A DNA stretch of 64,000 bases, taken from assembly GCF_013409005.1 (NCBI RefSeq), contig NZ_JACBZO010000001.1, positions 2,728,001 to 2,792,000 on the forward strand, read 5' to 3'. Of the stretch, positions 48,448 to 56,721 are shown piece after piece. Numbering within the stretch: position 1 is the first letter of the stretch; the number at the start of each line of letters is the position of its first letter. The DNA comes from Demequina lutea. Its GTDB lineage: Bacteria; Actinomycetota; Actinomycetes; Actinomycetales; Demequinaceae. Below the pieces are notes generated by a model. It searched no databases and was not told the DNA's origin. It saw nothing but the letters and a program-made list of their open reading frames with translations. The position numbers were made by a program, and so were the translations under genes.

Positions 48448-49122
48448 ATGGCGACGGGCGCCATACGCAGGGGGCCTCGGCCGGGAGGAACCGACACCAG
48501 GACCGAGATCCTGGAGGCCGCGGCCGCCGTCTTCTCGAGGGACGGCTACCAGCGAGGCTCGGTGCGGGGCATCGCGCGCGCGGCCGGCGTCGACCCGGCC
48601 CTGGTGCGGCACTACTTTGCGTCCAAGAGCGAACTTTTCGTAGAGGCGCTTCGGCCGCCGTTCGATCTCTCCGAGCAAGTGACGCGCATGACCGAGGGCG
48701 ACCCCCAACTCGTCGGGCACCGCGTGATGGCGTTCTTTGTCGAGGTATGGGACGACCCGGTGCGGGGCCCGCGCATCATTCAACTCATGCGCGCGGCCCT
48801 CGATCATCCCGATGTCGCCGAGTTCGTGCGAACCCTCGTCATCGAGGGGGTCATCCAGCGTGTAGCGGCGGCTGTGGGAGCCCCGAATCCCGCGCGCGCC
48901 GCGGCCACGGCGGCCAGCCAGGTGATCGGGCTGGCGATGTTGCGGCATGCGGCCCACATCGAGCCGCTGGCTTCCGAGCCGGGGGATGAATTGATCGCGA
49001 GGTTCGGACCCATCTTGACGCGACTGCTCACGGACGCGAGCGGCGACTCCACCACGAAACAAACCACCTCATCACGGTTCCGTTTGGGCGTTGCTGTTGA
49101 CAGCCCCCTACAGACAGGTTGA
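48448..49122 (+). CDS. TetR family transcriptional regulator (ABC exporter neighbour)
   Basis: The protein has 224 residues. The N-terminal HTH is TRTEILEAAAAVFSRDGYQ, followed by VRGIARAAGVDPALVRHYFASK, which is typical TetR. The C-terminal ligand domain resembles the TetR_C_33-like group (HRVMAFFVEVWDD). The tail after about 205 is Ser/Thr-rich. It is likely a repressor of the ABC pair downstream, whose promoter lies inside its last codons. It starts 3 bp after the Pro-rich gene and is likely cotranscribed with it. Confidence 0.88.
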   Translation: MATGAIRRGPRPGGTDTRTEILEAAAAVFSRDGYQRGSVRGIARAAGVDPALVRHYFASKSELFVEALRPPFDLSEQVTRMTEGDPQLVGHRVMAFFVEVWDDPVRGPRIIQLMRAALDHPDVAEFVRTLVIEGVIQRVAAAVGAPNPARAAATAASQVIGLAMLRHAAHIEPLASEPGDELIARFGPILTRLLTDASGDSTTKQTTSSRFRLGVAVDSPLQTG

Positions 49123-49126
49123 TAAT
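49097..49126 (+). promoter_or_regulatory. Promoter inside the 3' end of the TetR gene, leaderless ABC operon
   Basis: TTGACA (49097-49102), an 18-nt spacer and GATAAT (49121-49126) make a near-consensus promoter. The ATG of the ABC ATPase is 7 nt downstream, matching a transcription start at the first codon. No ribosome site is present. Confidence 0.65.
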
Positions 49127-49133
49127 TCCCCGC

Positions 49134-49865
49134 ATGAGGAATAACACCGAACCCGACGCCGCCGTCTCGATCCGCGGCCTGCGCGTCATCCGCGGAGGCA
49201 ACCTCGTCCTTCCGCACATCGACCTGGACGTTCCGCGCGGCCAGATCGTCGGGCTACTTGGCCCGTCAGGCGGCGGCAAGACCACCCTCATGCGCGCCAT
49301 CGTGGGCGCGCAGATCATCGCGGGCGGGTCGGTCGAGGTCTTCGGCATCGAGGCTGGTTCTCCCGCGTTGCGCCGCCGCATTGGCTACGTCACCCAAGCC
49401 GCGTCGATCTACCCGGACCTGACCGCTCGCGAGAACCTCGCCTACTTCGCCAAGACGGTGGGCGTGGTCTCCGACGGCGTGACCGCGACGCTGCACCACA
49501 TCGGCCTGGCCGATGTAGCCGATCGCCCGGTCTCGACGCTCTCCGGCGGTCAGGCGTCGCGGGTCTCCCTTGGCGCCGCACTCGTGGGCGACCCGGAGCT
49601 TCTGGTGCTTGACGAACCCACCGTTGGCCTCGACCCCGCGCTGCGCCGGGACCTCTGGGGACTCTTCCACGAGCTGCGCGACTCCGGCAAGACCCTGCTC
49701 GTCAGCTCGCACGTCATGGACGAGGCGAGCCGCTGTGACCGCCTCGTGTTCGTGCGCGATGGCGGCATCCTCGCCGACGACACCTTCGAGAACATTTTGG
49801 CAGACACCGGCACCGACAACGCCGATGCCGCCTTCCTGGCTCTGACCGAAAGGACCGCAGCATGA
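49134..49865 (+). CDS. ABC exporter ATP-binding protein
   Basis: The protein has 243 residues. Walker A is GPSGGGKTT, the signature is LSGGQASR, Walker B is LLVLDEPTVGLDP, and the switch is SSHVMDEAS. It pairs with the overlapping permease to export an unknown compound, probably a drug or lipid. A promoter with GATAAT 7 nt upstream of the ATG suggests leaderless mRNA, independent of the upstream TetR gene. Confidence 0.92.
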   Translation: MRNNTEPDAAVSIRGLRVIRGGNLVLPHIDLDVPRGQIVGLLGPSGGGKTTLMRAIVGAQIIAGGSVEVFGIEAGSPALRRRIGYVTQAASIYPDLTARENLAYFAKTVGVVSDGVTATLHHIGLADVADRPVSTLSGGQASRVSLGAALVGDPELLVLDEPTVGLDPALRRDLWGLFHELRDSGKTLLVSSHVMDEASRCDRLVFVRDGGILADDTFENILADTGTDNADAAFLALTERTAA

Positions 49866-50608
49866 GCCCGGGGCTCACGTGGAACACCGCCAAACGAGTG
49901 CTGACGCAACTGCGCCGCGACCCGCGCACGCTCGTGATGCTCATCGTGCTCCCCGCAGGGCTCACGTGGCTGCTTCAGTACATGTTCTCCGAATCGCCCG
50001 TGCCGCCCACGGGCCCGATCTTCAACACCATCGGTCCGCGCATCATGGGCCTGTTCCCCCTCATCCTGATGTTCCTCATCACGTCGATCACGATGCTCCG
50101 TGAGCGCCAATCCGGCACCCTGGAGCGACTCATGGTGGGCCCCACCGGCAAGGCCGACGTGATCCTCGGCTACGCGCTCGCATTCGGCCTGGTGGCGGCG
50201 GTGCAGGCCATCGTGATGACCGCGTGGTCCGTGTGGCCGCTCGGGCTCGAGATTCCCACCGGCCTGTGGCACCTCGGGATCGTGATGGTTCTCGATGCAC
50301 TAGTGGGCACGGCGCTTGGCCTGTTGGCCTCGGCGGTTGCCAAGACGGAGTTCCAGGCCGTGCAGATGATGCCGCTCGTCATCATCCCCCAGCTGTTGCT
50401 GGCCGGGCTGTTCGTCAACCGCACCGACATGCCCGCGGGCCTCACCTACGTCTCCGACGCACTGCCGGTGAGCTACTCGATCGACGCGGTGAACAGCATC
50501 CTCGCCGGCGACGGGAATGCGATCTGGGCGCCCGTGGCGATACTGGTGGCCTTCATCGCGGGCGCTCTGGTGCTCGGTTCGCTCACGCTGCGCCGCCGCA
50601 CCACCTAG
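49862..50608 (+). CDS. ABC-2 type exporter permease
   Basis: The protein has 248 residues and six membrane segments. The LRERQSGTLERL motif after the second helix is the typical coupling segment of drug-type ABC-2 permeases (DrrB/YadH group). The ATG overlaps the ATPase stop (ATGA). Together with TetR control it looks like a regulated efflux pump. Confidence 0.9.
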   Translation: MSPGLTWNTAKRVLTQLRRDPRTLVMLIVLPAGLTWLLQYMFSESPVPPTGPIFNTIGPRIMGLFPLILMFLITSITMLRERQSGTLERLMVGPTGKADVILGYALAFGLVAAVQAIVMTAWSVWPLGLEIPTGLWHLGIVMVLDALVGTALGLLASAVAKTEFQAVQMMPLVIIPQLLLAGLFVNRTDMPAGLTYVSDALPVSYSIDAVNSILAGDGNAIWAPVAILVAFIAGALVLGSLTLRRRTT

Positions 50609-50617
50609 CCCCCCGGA

Positions 50618-50675
50618 AGTGGGTCATCACGTACCCGTTTGCGCCGCATCGGCGTCACAGTGGGTCATCACGTAC
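50618..50675. repeat. 17-bp direct repeat upstream of proC
   Basis: AGTGGGTCATCACGTAC at 50618-50634 recurs at 50659-50675, offset 41 bp. Further on (about 50711-50737) three 8-bp units GCATCGGC run in tandem. It lies between the ABC permease and proC and could be a regulator site or a decayed palindrome. Confidence 0.7.
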
Positions 50676-50776
50676 TCGGCAGGTCCACGCAGCCGCGCAT
50701 CGGCACGTCCGCGCATCGGCGCATCGGCGCATCGGCGCCGCGAGCCGATCTTGAGACTCACGTCACCGCGCGGGGC

Positions 50777-50782
50777 TAGCCT
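50777..50782 (+). promoter_or_regulatory. -10 element, leaderless start of proC
   Basis: TAGCCT lies 6 nt before ATG 50789, with no ribosome site. Confidence 0.5.
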
Positions 50783-50788
50783 GGACCC

Positions 50789-51631
50789 ATGACTGACGCA
50801 ACCGCAGCACCCGCCCCAACCACATCCATCGCCGTCCTCGGCGGCGGCGTCATGGGCGGTGCTATCGCCGCAGGCGCGCGCGCCGCGGGTTGGACCGCCG
50901 CGCAAGTGACCGTCGCCGACAAGAACGCCGACGCCCTTGCCGCCCTCGCATCGGCACTCGGTGTGAGCACCACCCAAGACCTCGCGGAGGCCGCCGCGGG
51001 TGCGGACATCATCGTTTTCGCCGTGAAGCCGCAGGATGCCGCCCTAGCGCTCGACGCCTTCGCGACCTCGGTGCGCCCAGGCACCATCCTGTTGACCGTC
51101 GCCGCGGGCCTACCGTCGTCGTTCTACGAGGCTCGGCTACCGGCAGGAACTCCCGTGGTGAGGGCCATGCCGAACACGCCTGCCCTCATCGGCAAGGGCG
51201 CCACCGCGATCGCGCCCGGTGCCCGCGCCACCCCCGCGCACATGGCGCTCGCCGCGTCGGTGCTCTCCGCGACGGGGCTCGTCGTCGAGGTCGAGGAGGA
51301 CCAGATCGTTGCCGTCGGGACCGTGTCCGGCTCCGGCCCCGCGTACTTCTACGCCTTCGTCGAGGCCATCATCGAGTCGGGCATCGCGGAGGGCCTCGAA
51401 CGCAAACTCGCGACTGAGCTTGCGATCCAGACGTTCATCGGCGCGGCCGCCCTGCTGGAATCGTCCGAAGAGGGCCCCGGCGAGTTGCGCGCCCGCGTCT
51501 CATCGAAGGGCGGCACGACGCTGGCCGCGCTGGGAGCCATGTCCGACGCCGGACTCCAGACCGTGGTGGCCGTCGGCCTCGCGGCAGCGGCCAGGCGCAC
51601 GCGCGAGATGGCCGTCGAACTCGCCGGCTAG
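50789..51631 (+). CDS. proC: Pyrroline-5-carboxylate reductase
   Basis: The protein has 280 residues. It makes proline from pyrroline-5-carboxylate with NADPH. The Rossmann motif IAVLGGGVMGGAI is at the N-terminus, and the C-terminal dimer domain carries VSGSGPAYFYAF, ELRARVSSKGGTT and a LAAL segment. A TAGCCT 6 nt before the ATG suggests a leaderless transcript. Confidence 0.95.
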   Translation: MTDATAAPAPTTSIAVLGGGVMGGAIAAGARAAGWTAAQVTVADKNADALAALASALGVSTTQDLAEAAAGADIIVFAVKPQDAALALDAFATSVRPGTILLTVAAGLPSSFYEARLPAGTPVVRAMPNTPALIGKGATAIAPGARATPAHMALAASVLSATGLVVEVEEDQIVAVGTVSGSGPAYFYAFVEAIIESGIAEGLERKLATELAIQTFIGAAALLESSEEGPGELRARVSSKGGTTLAALGAMSDAGLQTVVAVGLAAAARRTREMAVELAG

Positions 51632-51695
51632 GGCGCGCAAACCCGGGTGGCCGTGTCGCGCACCGCACCCCCACATCGTCGTCCCCCCGGGGCGC

Positions 51696-51715
51696 TACGC
51701 TGGTGAGCGCTCTCC
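51696..51715 (+). promoter_or_regulatory. -10 element overlapped by a CebR/CelR-like operator
   Basis: TACGCT (51696-51701) is followed directly by GGTGAGCGCTCTCC (51702-51715). The core GAGCGCTC is identical to the centre of the CebR/CelR box TGGGAGCGCTCCCA that controls cello-oligosaccharide genes in actinobacteria. The 14-bp dyad has one mismatch. It sits 61 bp upstream of the GH94 start, where a LacI-type repressor would block transcription. Confidence 0.6.
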
Positions 51716-51776
51716 CGCCGCGGCGTCGGCCCGGCTTGGAAGGCCCCAAATGGCACCACCCCGCACGGAGGCTTTG

Positions 51777-54245
51777 ATGCAGTACGGATACTTTGACGAC
51801 GCGGCGCGCGAGTACGTCATCACTCGCCCGGACACCCCGCGGTCATGGTCCAACTACTTGGGGTCGCGACTGTACGGCGGCATCATCACGCAGGGCGCAG
51901 GCGGGTATTCGTTCTACAAGTCGGGCGGCACGGGCCGCGTGCTGCGCTTCCGCTTCAACGGCGTGCCTCAAGACGAGCCCGGCCGGTTTGTCTACCTGCG
52001 CGACGATGCCGATGGCGACTTCTGGTCGGCGTCCTGGCAGCCGGTGGGCAAGACCCTGCGCGGCACCGTCGAGGCCCACGCCGACGACGCGACGCTCGAC
52101 GCGGCGGGAAACCCGACCCAGGCGTCGTCCGTGCGCCACGGCCTCGGGTACTCAATCTTCAATTCGTCGTACCGCGGCATCGACTCCGAGGCGACGTTCT
52201 TCATCCCCCAGGGCCAGGCGTTCGAGTACTGGTCGGTGAAGGTCACCAACACGACCGACGCACCGCGCACCGTCTCGCTCTTCTCCTACGCCGAGTTGTC
52301 CAACGAGTGGAACTACCGCCAGGACCTGGAGAACCTCCAGTACTCGCAATACGTGGTGGTGTGCCGCATGAAGGACGGCATGATCCATCGCCTCAACTCC
52401 ACGCGTGAGCGCACCTCGGAGCTGTGGTTTGGCATGGCCGGCGCCGATGTCGCCGGGTTTGACACCGACCGCGACGCATTCCTGGGCGCGTACCGGACGC
52501 AGTCGGCCCCCATCGCGGTCGAGCGCGGCGCGTGCTCCGGCTCCGAGACCACCGGCGACAACGCGTGTTCGACCATCCAGGCCAGGCTCGAGCTGGCTCC
52601 CGGCGAGACCCGCCAGGTCATCTACATGATGGGCGTCGGCGCGCCCGATGCCTCATGGGAGGACGCCGACGGCGTCGCCCTGCGCCCCGGACGGGAGATC
52701 ATGGCCGAGTTCGGCACCCCCGAGGCGGTCTCGCGTGAACTTGAGGCGATCCGCGAGGAGTGGCGCGAATATCTGGCCCCCCTCCAGGTCGCGACCCCCG
52801 ACGAACAGATGAACTCGATGATCAACGTCTGGCACGCGTACCAGACGCACATGACGTTCAACTGGTCGCGCGGCGTCTCGCTGATCGAGGCCGGCGACCG
52901 CGACGGCCTCGGCTACCGCGACACGGTGCAGGACATGCTCGCCGTGATCCATGCGATCCCTGACGCCGTCCGCGAGCGCCTCAATATGATCCTCACCGGC
53001 CAAACCGAAGAGGGCGGCGCGATGCCTCTCGTCAAGCCGCTGACGCACAACCCCGGCCACGAGAAGACGCCGACGCTTGAGCAGTATCGCTCGGACGACC
53101 CACTGTGGCTGCCCATCACGGTGGCGAACTTTGTGTACGAGACGGGCGACGTCGAATACCTGGACCAGGTGCTGCCCTACGCCGACCACGGCGAGGCGAC
53201 GGTGTTCGAGCACCTCAAGCAGGCCATCCAGTTCTCGCTCAACCACCTGGGAAACAACGGGCTGGTCCAGGGCCTGCAGGCCGACTGGAACGACTGCATC
53301 CAGTTTGGCACCACGGGCGAGTCGATGTTCTCGACGTTCCTGATGGCCAACGGCATGCGCGTCATCGCGGAGCTCGCCGACCAAACCGGCCGCCACGACG
53401 ACGCCGAATGGGCACGGCACGTATTGGATGGGCTGGAGCCAGTGCTCGAGAACGCGTGGGACGGCGAGTGGTACATCCGCGGCATCTCCTCGACTGGCGC
53501 CAAGCTGGGTTCCGATGCCTTGGACGAGGGCAAGATCTACCTCGAGCCCAACGTGTGGGCCGCCATCTCCGGCACCGTGCCCGAGGCCCGAGCGGTCGGC
53601 GCGATGGACTCGGTCTACGAGCGCCTCTCGACCGAACATGGCGTCGCGCTGTGTGCCCCCGCGCATACCAAGGAGGTCCCCGGCGTCGGCCTGTCGCTGC
53701 TGGTCTTCCCGCCGGGGCACAAGGAAAACGGCGGCATCTTCTGCCACGCGAACGCGTGGACCATCGTGGCCGAGGGCGTCCTGGGCCGGGGCGACCGCGC
53801 GTATGAGTATTACCGCGCCTTCCTGCCCGCCAAGTACAACGATCAGGCGGAACTCCACCAGGTCGAGCCGTATGTCTACTCACAGTTCGTGCACGGCCCC
53901 GAGTCCCCGCGCTTTGGCCAGGCCCGCAACCCGTGGCTGACCGGCACGGCCTCGTGGTCGTACGTGGGCGTGACCCAGTACATCCTGGGCATCCGGCCGG
54001 AGCTCGATGGGCTACGCATCGACCCGTGCCTGCCCGAGGGCTGGGGCGGTTTTGCCATAACGCGCCGGTTCCGCGGGATGAACCTGACGATCAACGTGGT
54101 GAACGTTGATGGGCTCGCGACGGGAGTGTCTTCGGTGACGATTGAAGGCATCGAGGTCGCCCCCTTCGACGACGGCAAGCGCGGGGCGCTCGTGCCCGTC
54201 GAGGCGCTTGCCGACGGGGACGTGCTTACGGTGACGATGGGTTAG
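51777..54245 (+). CDS. GH94 disaccharide phosphorylase (cellobiose- or chitobiose-type)
   Basis: The protein has 822 residues, the length of Cellulomonas cellobiose phosphorylase. GH94 enzymes cleave beta-glucosides with phosphate to give a sugar 1-phosphate, in the cytoplasm. The opening MQYGYFDDAAREYVITRPDTP, the GGYSFY block, the general-acid Asp503 in QADWNDC, and the PGHKENGGIFCH block near the C-terminus are all present. The N-terminus resembles N,N'-diacetylchitobiose phosphorylases as well, so specificity is uncertain; the CebR-like operator favours cellobiose. The ATG at 51777 has GGAG 7 nt upstream; a longer frame overlaps proC. Confidence 0.88.
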   Translation: MQYGYFDDAAREYVITRPDTPRSWSNYLGSRLYGGIITQGAGGYSFYKSGGTGRVLRFRFNGVPQDEPGRFVYLRDDADGDFWSASWQPVGKTLRGTVEAHADDATLDAAGNPTQASSVRHGLGYSIFNSSYRGIDSEATFFIPQGQAFEYWSVKVTNTTDAPRTVSLFSYAELSNEWNYRQDLENLQYSQYVVVCRMKDGMIHRLNSTRERTSELWFGMAGADVAGFDTDRDAFLGAYRTQSAPIAVERGACSGSETTGDNACSTIQARLELAPGETRQVIYMMGVGAPDASWEDADGVALRPGREIMAEFGTPEAVSRELEAIREEWREYLAPLQVATPDEQMNSMINVWHAYQTHMTFNWSRGVSLIEAGDRDGLGYRDTVQDMLAVIHAIPDAVRERLNMILTGQTEEGGAMPLVKPLTHNPGHEKTPTLEQYRSDDPLWLPITVANFVYETGDVEYLDQVLPYADHGEATVFEHLKQAIQFSLNHLGNNGLVQGLQADWNDCIQFGTTGESMFSTFLMANGMRVIAELADQTGRHDDAEWARHVLDGLEPVLENAWDGEWYIRGISSTGAKLGSDALDEGKIYLEPNVWAAISGTVPEARAVGAMDSVYERLSTEHGVALCAPAHTKEVPGVGLSLLVFPPGHKENGGIFCHANAWTIVAEGVLGRGDRAYEYYRAFLPAKYNDQAELHQVEPYVYSQFVHGPESPRFGQARNPWLTGTASWSYVGVTQYILGIRPELDGLRIDPCLPEGWGGFAITRRFRGMNLTINVVNVDGLATGVSSVTIEGIEVAPFDDGKRGALVPVEALADGDVLTVTMG

Positions 54246-54268
54246 GCAACTGGCGCAGTCGGCGGCGA

Positions 54269-54274
54269 TACAGT
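54269..54274 (+). promoter_or_regulatory. -10 element, leaderless start of the GRAM-domain gene
   Basis: TACAGT lies 6 nt before ATG 54281. Confidence 0.5.
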
Positions 54275-54280
54275 GGGCCC

Positions 54281-54613
54281 ATGAAGACTCAACTCCGCGA
54301 AGGCGAAACCACCATCAAGAGCGGCGGTGCCAAACTGCGCCGCGGCATCGAAGCGGTCGGCGGCATGTTTTACTTCACTAATCAACGCCTCGTCTTTGAG
54401 TCCCACGGATTCAACATCCAAACAGGTGCGGTGGCAGTGGAGTTGAGCGACATCCAGTCGCTTGAGCAGACGTACACGAAGCTGTTTGGATTCATCCGCA
54501 TGTTCAAGAACGCGCTGCTCGTCACCTCCAAGGCCGGAGACTCACAGCTGTATACGCTCAATGGCATCGGCTCGTGGATGACGGAGCTCGCCCCGTTGGG
54601 GCTCACTCTCTAG
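54281..54613 (+). CDS. GRAM/PH-like domain protein
   Basis: The protein has 110 residues: a single small beta-sandwich with GGMFYFTNQRLVFESHGFN, a hallmark of bacterial GRAM-type domains, and IQSLEQTYTKLFGFIRMFKNALLVTSK. Such domains bind lipids or act as protein adaptors; no signal peptide is seen. A TACAGT 6 nt upstream of the ATG suggests a leaderless transcript. Confidence 0.85.
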   Translation: MKTQLREGETTIKSGGAKLRRGIEAVGGMFYFTNQRLVFESHGFNIQTGAVAVELSDIQSLEQTYTKLFGFIRMFKNALLVTSKAGDSQLYTLNGIGSWMTELAPLGLTL

Positions 54614-54631
54614 TTCGGATGGCTGGGCCGA

Positions 54632-54660
54632 TTCTCCAAGTCCAAGTCACACTTGGAGAA
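54632..54660. terminator. Perfect hairpin between GRAM gene and Fic relic
   Basis: TTCTCCAAGT (54632-54641) pairs perfectly with ACTTGGAGAA (54651-54660) around a 9-nt loop. It lies between convergent genes and can terminate both. Confidence 0.55.
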
Positions 54661-54676
54661 GATTGGGAGAACGCCC

Positions 54677-55488
54677 CTAAATCCGCTCGGCCAGGTCAGC
54701 AACCGGCCGCCACGCGAACTGCTTGCTGACCTTGAAGCGCTCGACCAAGCCCCGAGCCTCAAGCGCCAGCAGGTCCTGCCTGGCGGTCTCGATGGTCACT
54801 CGATGGCTGCCACCGTGGGACTTCGCGGTGTAGTGGGCCGACGGATTCCTGGCAGCATGCTCGAGGAGCGCCAATTGCCGATGGTTGAACTCTCCCGGCA
54901 GGCCCTTGAGTCTGGACTGAACCTTGCGGATCTCCTGAGCCTTCACGGCCAGGTACTCGTGCAGTTCCTCGATCGCGCGGCGAATCACGTCGAGGTGATA
55001 GGCGTAGAAGTGGGTGAGGTCGCCTTCGTCGTCCTCGGTCATCAGGAATGACTGCGCGTATTGGGACGGTGCCTTGCGCAGGATCCAGGAGATCGAGAAG
55101 TACTCGGTGAGCCAGTACCCCTCGCGCAGCATCGACCAATAGAACAAAGCGCGCGCCGTGCGCCCATGCCGTCCTCGAAGTAGTGGTCATAGCCCATCAT
55201 GAAGTGGATGGTGATGGCGCGCAGCACCTTGGGCATGTAGGGCGCGTCACCCTCGCCGTTCGCAAAGGCGCACAGCGCATCGAGCCGCTGGGGAAGCTCC
55301 GTCACCGGCGGTGGCCGATGCAGCAGCTGGTCGCCGTCACCCCCCACCGAGACGCGCTCGCGCTCGTCGTCCTGCAGACGCCCCGCATACTCCGGATGGT
55401 CGAGCGTTCCGTCTGTGACGATGCGGTGAAGCTCAAGCACCATGTCGGGCGTGAGCGGATGCTGGGACAGCTCCCGAATGCGCTGCAT
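54677..55488 (-). pseudogene. Fic family protein, N-truncated and frameshifted
   Basis: The relic carries the Fic core: PLTPDMVLELHRIVTDGTLD, then IHFMMGYDHYFEDGMG, then RALFYWSMLREGYWLTEYF and a winged-helix C-terminal domain (about 54690-54900). Fic enzymes AMPylate proteins with a HxFx(D/E)GNGRxxR motif. Here the motif is broken: one base is missing at about 55161/55162, as restoring a C after the GGC codon gives GRTARALFYW in frame. Asn of GNG is also Met. The ~150-residue N-terminal part, with the inhibitory (S/T)xxxE(G/N) helix, is absent. It looks inactivated, unless the deletion is a sequencing error. Confidence 0.7.
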
Positions 55489-55905
55489 CGGCGCTACTTC
55501 GATGAGTACCTGGACGAACTGCGCGCGCTACACCCTGGCCTCGGCGCAACCGAGTTGGCGTCTCTCGCCAGCCGCTACGTGTCTCCGCCCGAGATCGCGC
55601 CGCACTCGAGCGGCGCAGCCGTCTATCTCACGCTGTGCGACAGCGCGGGCAAAGAACTCGATATGGGCACTCGCGTCAACGCCTCGCCCGAGGAGAGCGA
55701 CGGCCGCTGCTACACCGACGTCGACGGGTTGTCACCCGAGGCCCGGGCCAACCGTGACATCCTCGCGTCCGCACTCACCGCCGTCGGCTTGGTGAACTAC
55801 CCCACCGAGTGGTGGCACTGGACCTACGGTGACCGCTACTGGGCGCTCGCCGCCGGCGCGCCCCACGCGCTCTACGGACCCGTGGACCAGCCCCGGCCAT
55901 CTTGA
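55480..55905 (+). pseudogene. VanX-type D-Ala-D-Ala dipeptidase, N-truncated
   Basis: From about 55480 the frame matches the C-terminal two thirds of VanX/DdpX (M15D) peptidases: RRYFDEYLDELRALHPGL, PHSSGAAVYLTL, LDMGTRVNASPEE and EWWHWTYGDRYWA. The second zinc ligand Asp is Tyr (AVY in place of AVD), although EWWH with its Glu and His remains. The N-terminal domain is missing, and no start with a ribosome site is seen. It abuts the truncated Fic gene head to head, which suggests one deletion removed both 5' ends. Probably inactive. Confidence 0.65.
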
Positions 55906-55974
55906 GCTAGCAGTGACCCGGGATCGGCCCTCCGCGACGAGGATCGCGACGGCGGGAAGTGGCCCGCTCCGCGC

Positions 55975-56370
55975 CTACTCGGCCTCGAGCACGTCCACGG
56001 CGAATACCAGCGTCGATCCACCGGGGATGGGGCCCATCGAGCGCGCGCCGTAGCCCTTCTCGGGCGGGACTGACAACAGCAGCTTGGAACCCACGGGCTG
56101 GCCAACGATGCCCTCTACCCAGCCGTCAATGAGCGAGCCGCGCGCGATGCCAAACGAGATGGGCTCGCCGCGGTCCCACGAGGCGTCAAACTTGGCGCCG
56201 TCCCACAGCCAACCTGCGTAATGCACGGTGATCTGCTGGCCCTCGACCACTGCGGCGCCGTCGCCTGCCTCAAGCACCTCGACGACGAGGCCCTCGGGCT
56301 TGATCGCGCCGGCGAAGTCGACGGAGGGGGCGCCATTGGCGGCGCGGGTGATCTGGGGAAGGGTGCTCAT
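55975..56370 (-). CDS. FKBP-type peptidyl-prolyl isomerase
   Basis: The protein has 131 residues, a single FKBP domain. The motifs ITVHYAGWLWDGAKFDASWDRGEP and IDGWVEGIVGQPVGSKLLLSVPPEKGYG and the FAVDVLE end match the family. It has no signal peptide, so it acts in the cytoplasm. GAGGAGC lies upstream of the ATG. The stretch 56371-56721 upstream holds no gene I recognise. Confidence 0.93.
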   Translation of the reverse strand: MSTLPQITRAANGAPSVDFAGAIKPEGLVVEVLEAGDGAAVVEGQQITVHYAGWLWDGAKFDASWDRGEPISFGIARGSLIDGWVEGIVGQPVGSKLLLSVPPEKGYGARSMGPIPGGSTLVFAVDVLEAE

Positions 56371-56721
56371 ATCGGCTCCTCGGATTGGGTCTCGGCACGC
56401 GGTCTGCGCAACAGCTCTGGGACAAGCCTAGGCGAGACTCGGCCCGGAGCCGGTTCGCGTGTCGGCCAAGCCGGCCCGCCTGCAGTTCCCCACATGGGTC
56501 CGACGTACCGTCCCTGACACAGGGATGCAGTCCGCCTGGGCGTGCCGATGCCGGGGTGGGTGGCACCGGCCGATGTAGCGGCAGGGGATGTGGCGAAAAA
56601 GGCTGCGGCGCCGGCTTACCTGCGGCCAACGAGCAGCAGCGACGATGCACCGAAGTGCACCGCCGCCGCTGCCGTCTGCGGGAGTCGTCGCCGCGTCCGA
56701 CCGTCGCTCAGGTCAACGACC

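Noticed and set aside
51219..51776. N-terminal extension of the GH94 protein overlapping proC
   Set aside because: The extension is an out-of-frame shadow of proC; the ATG at 51777 has a ribosome site and matches family length.
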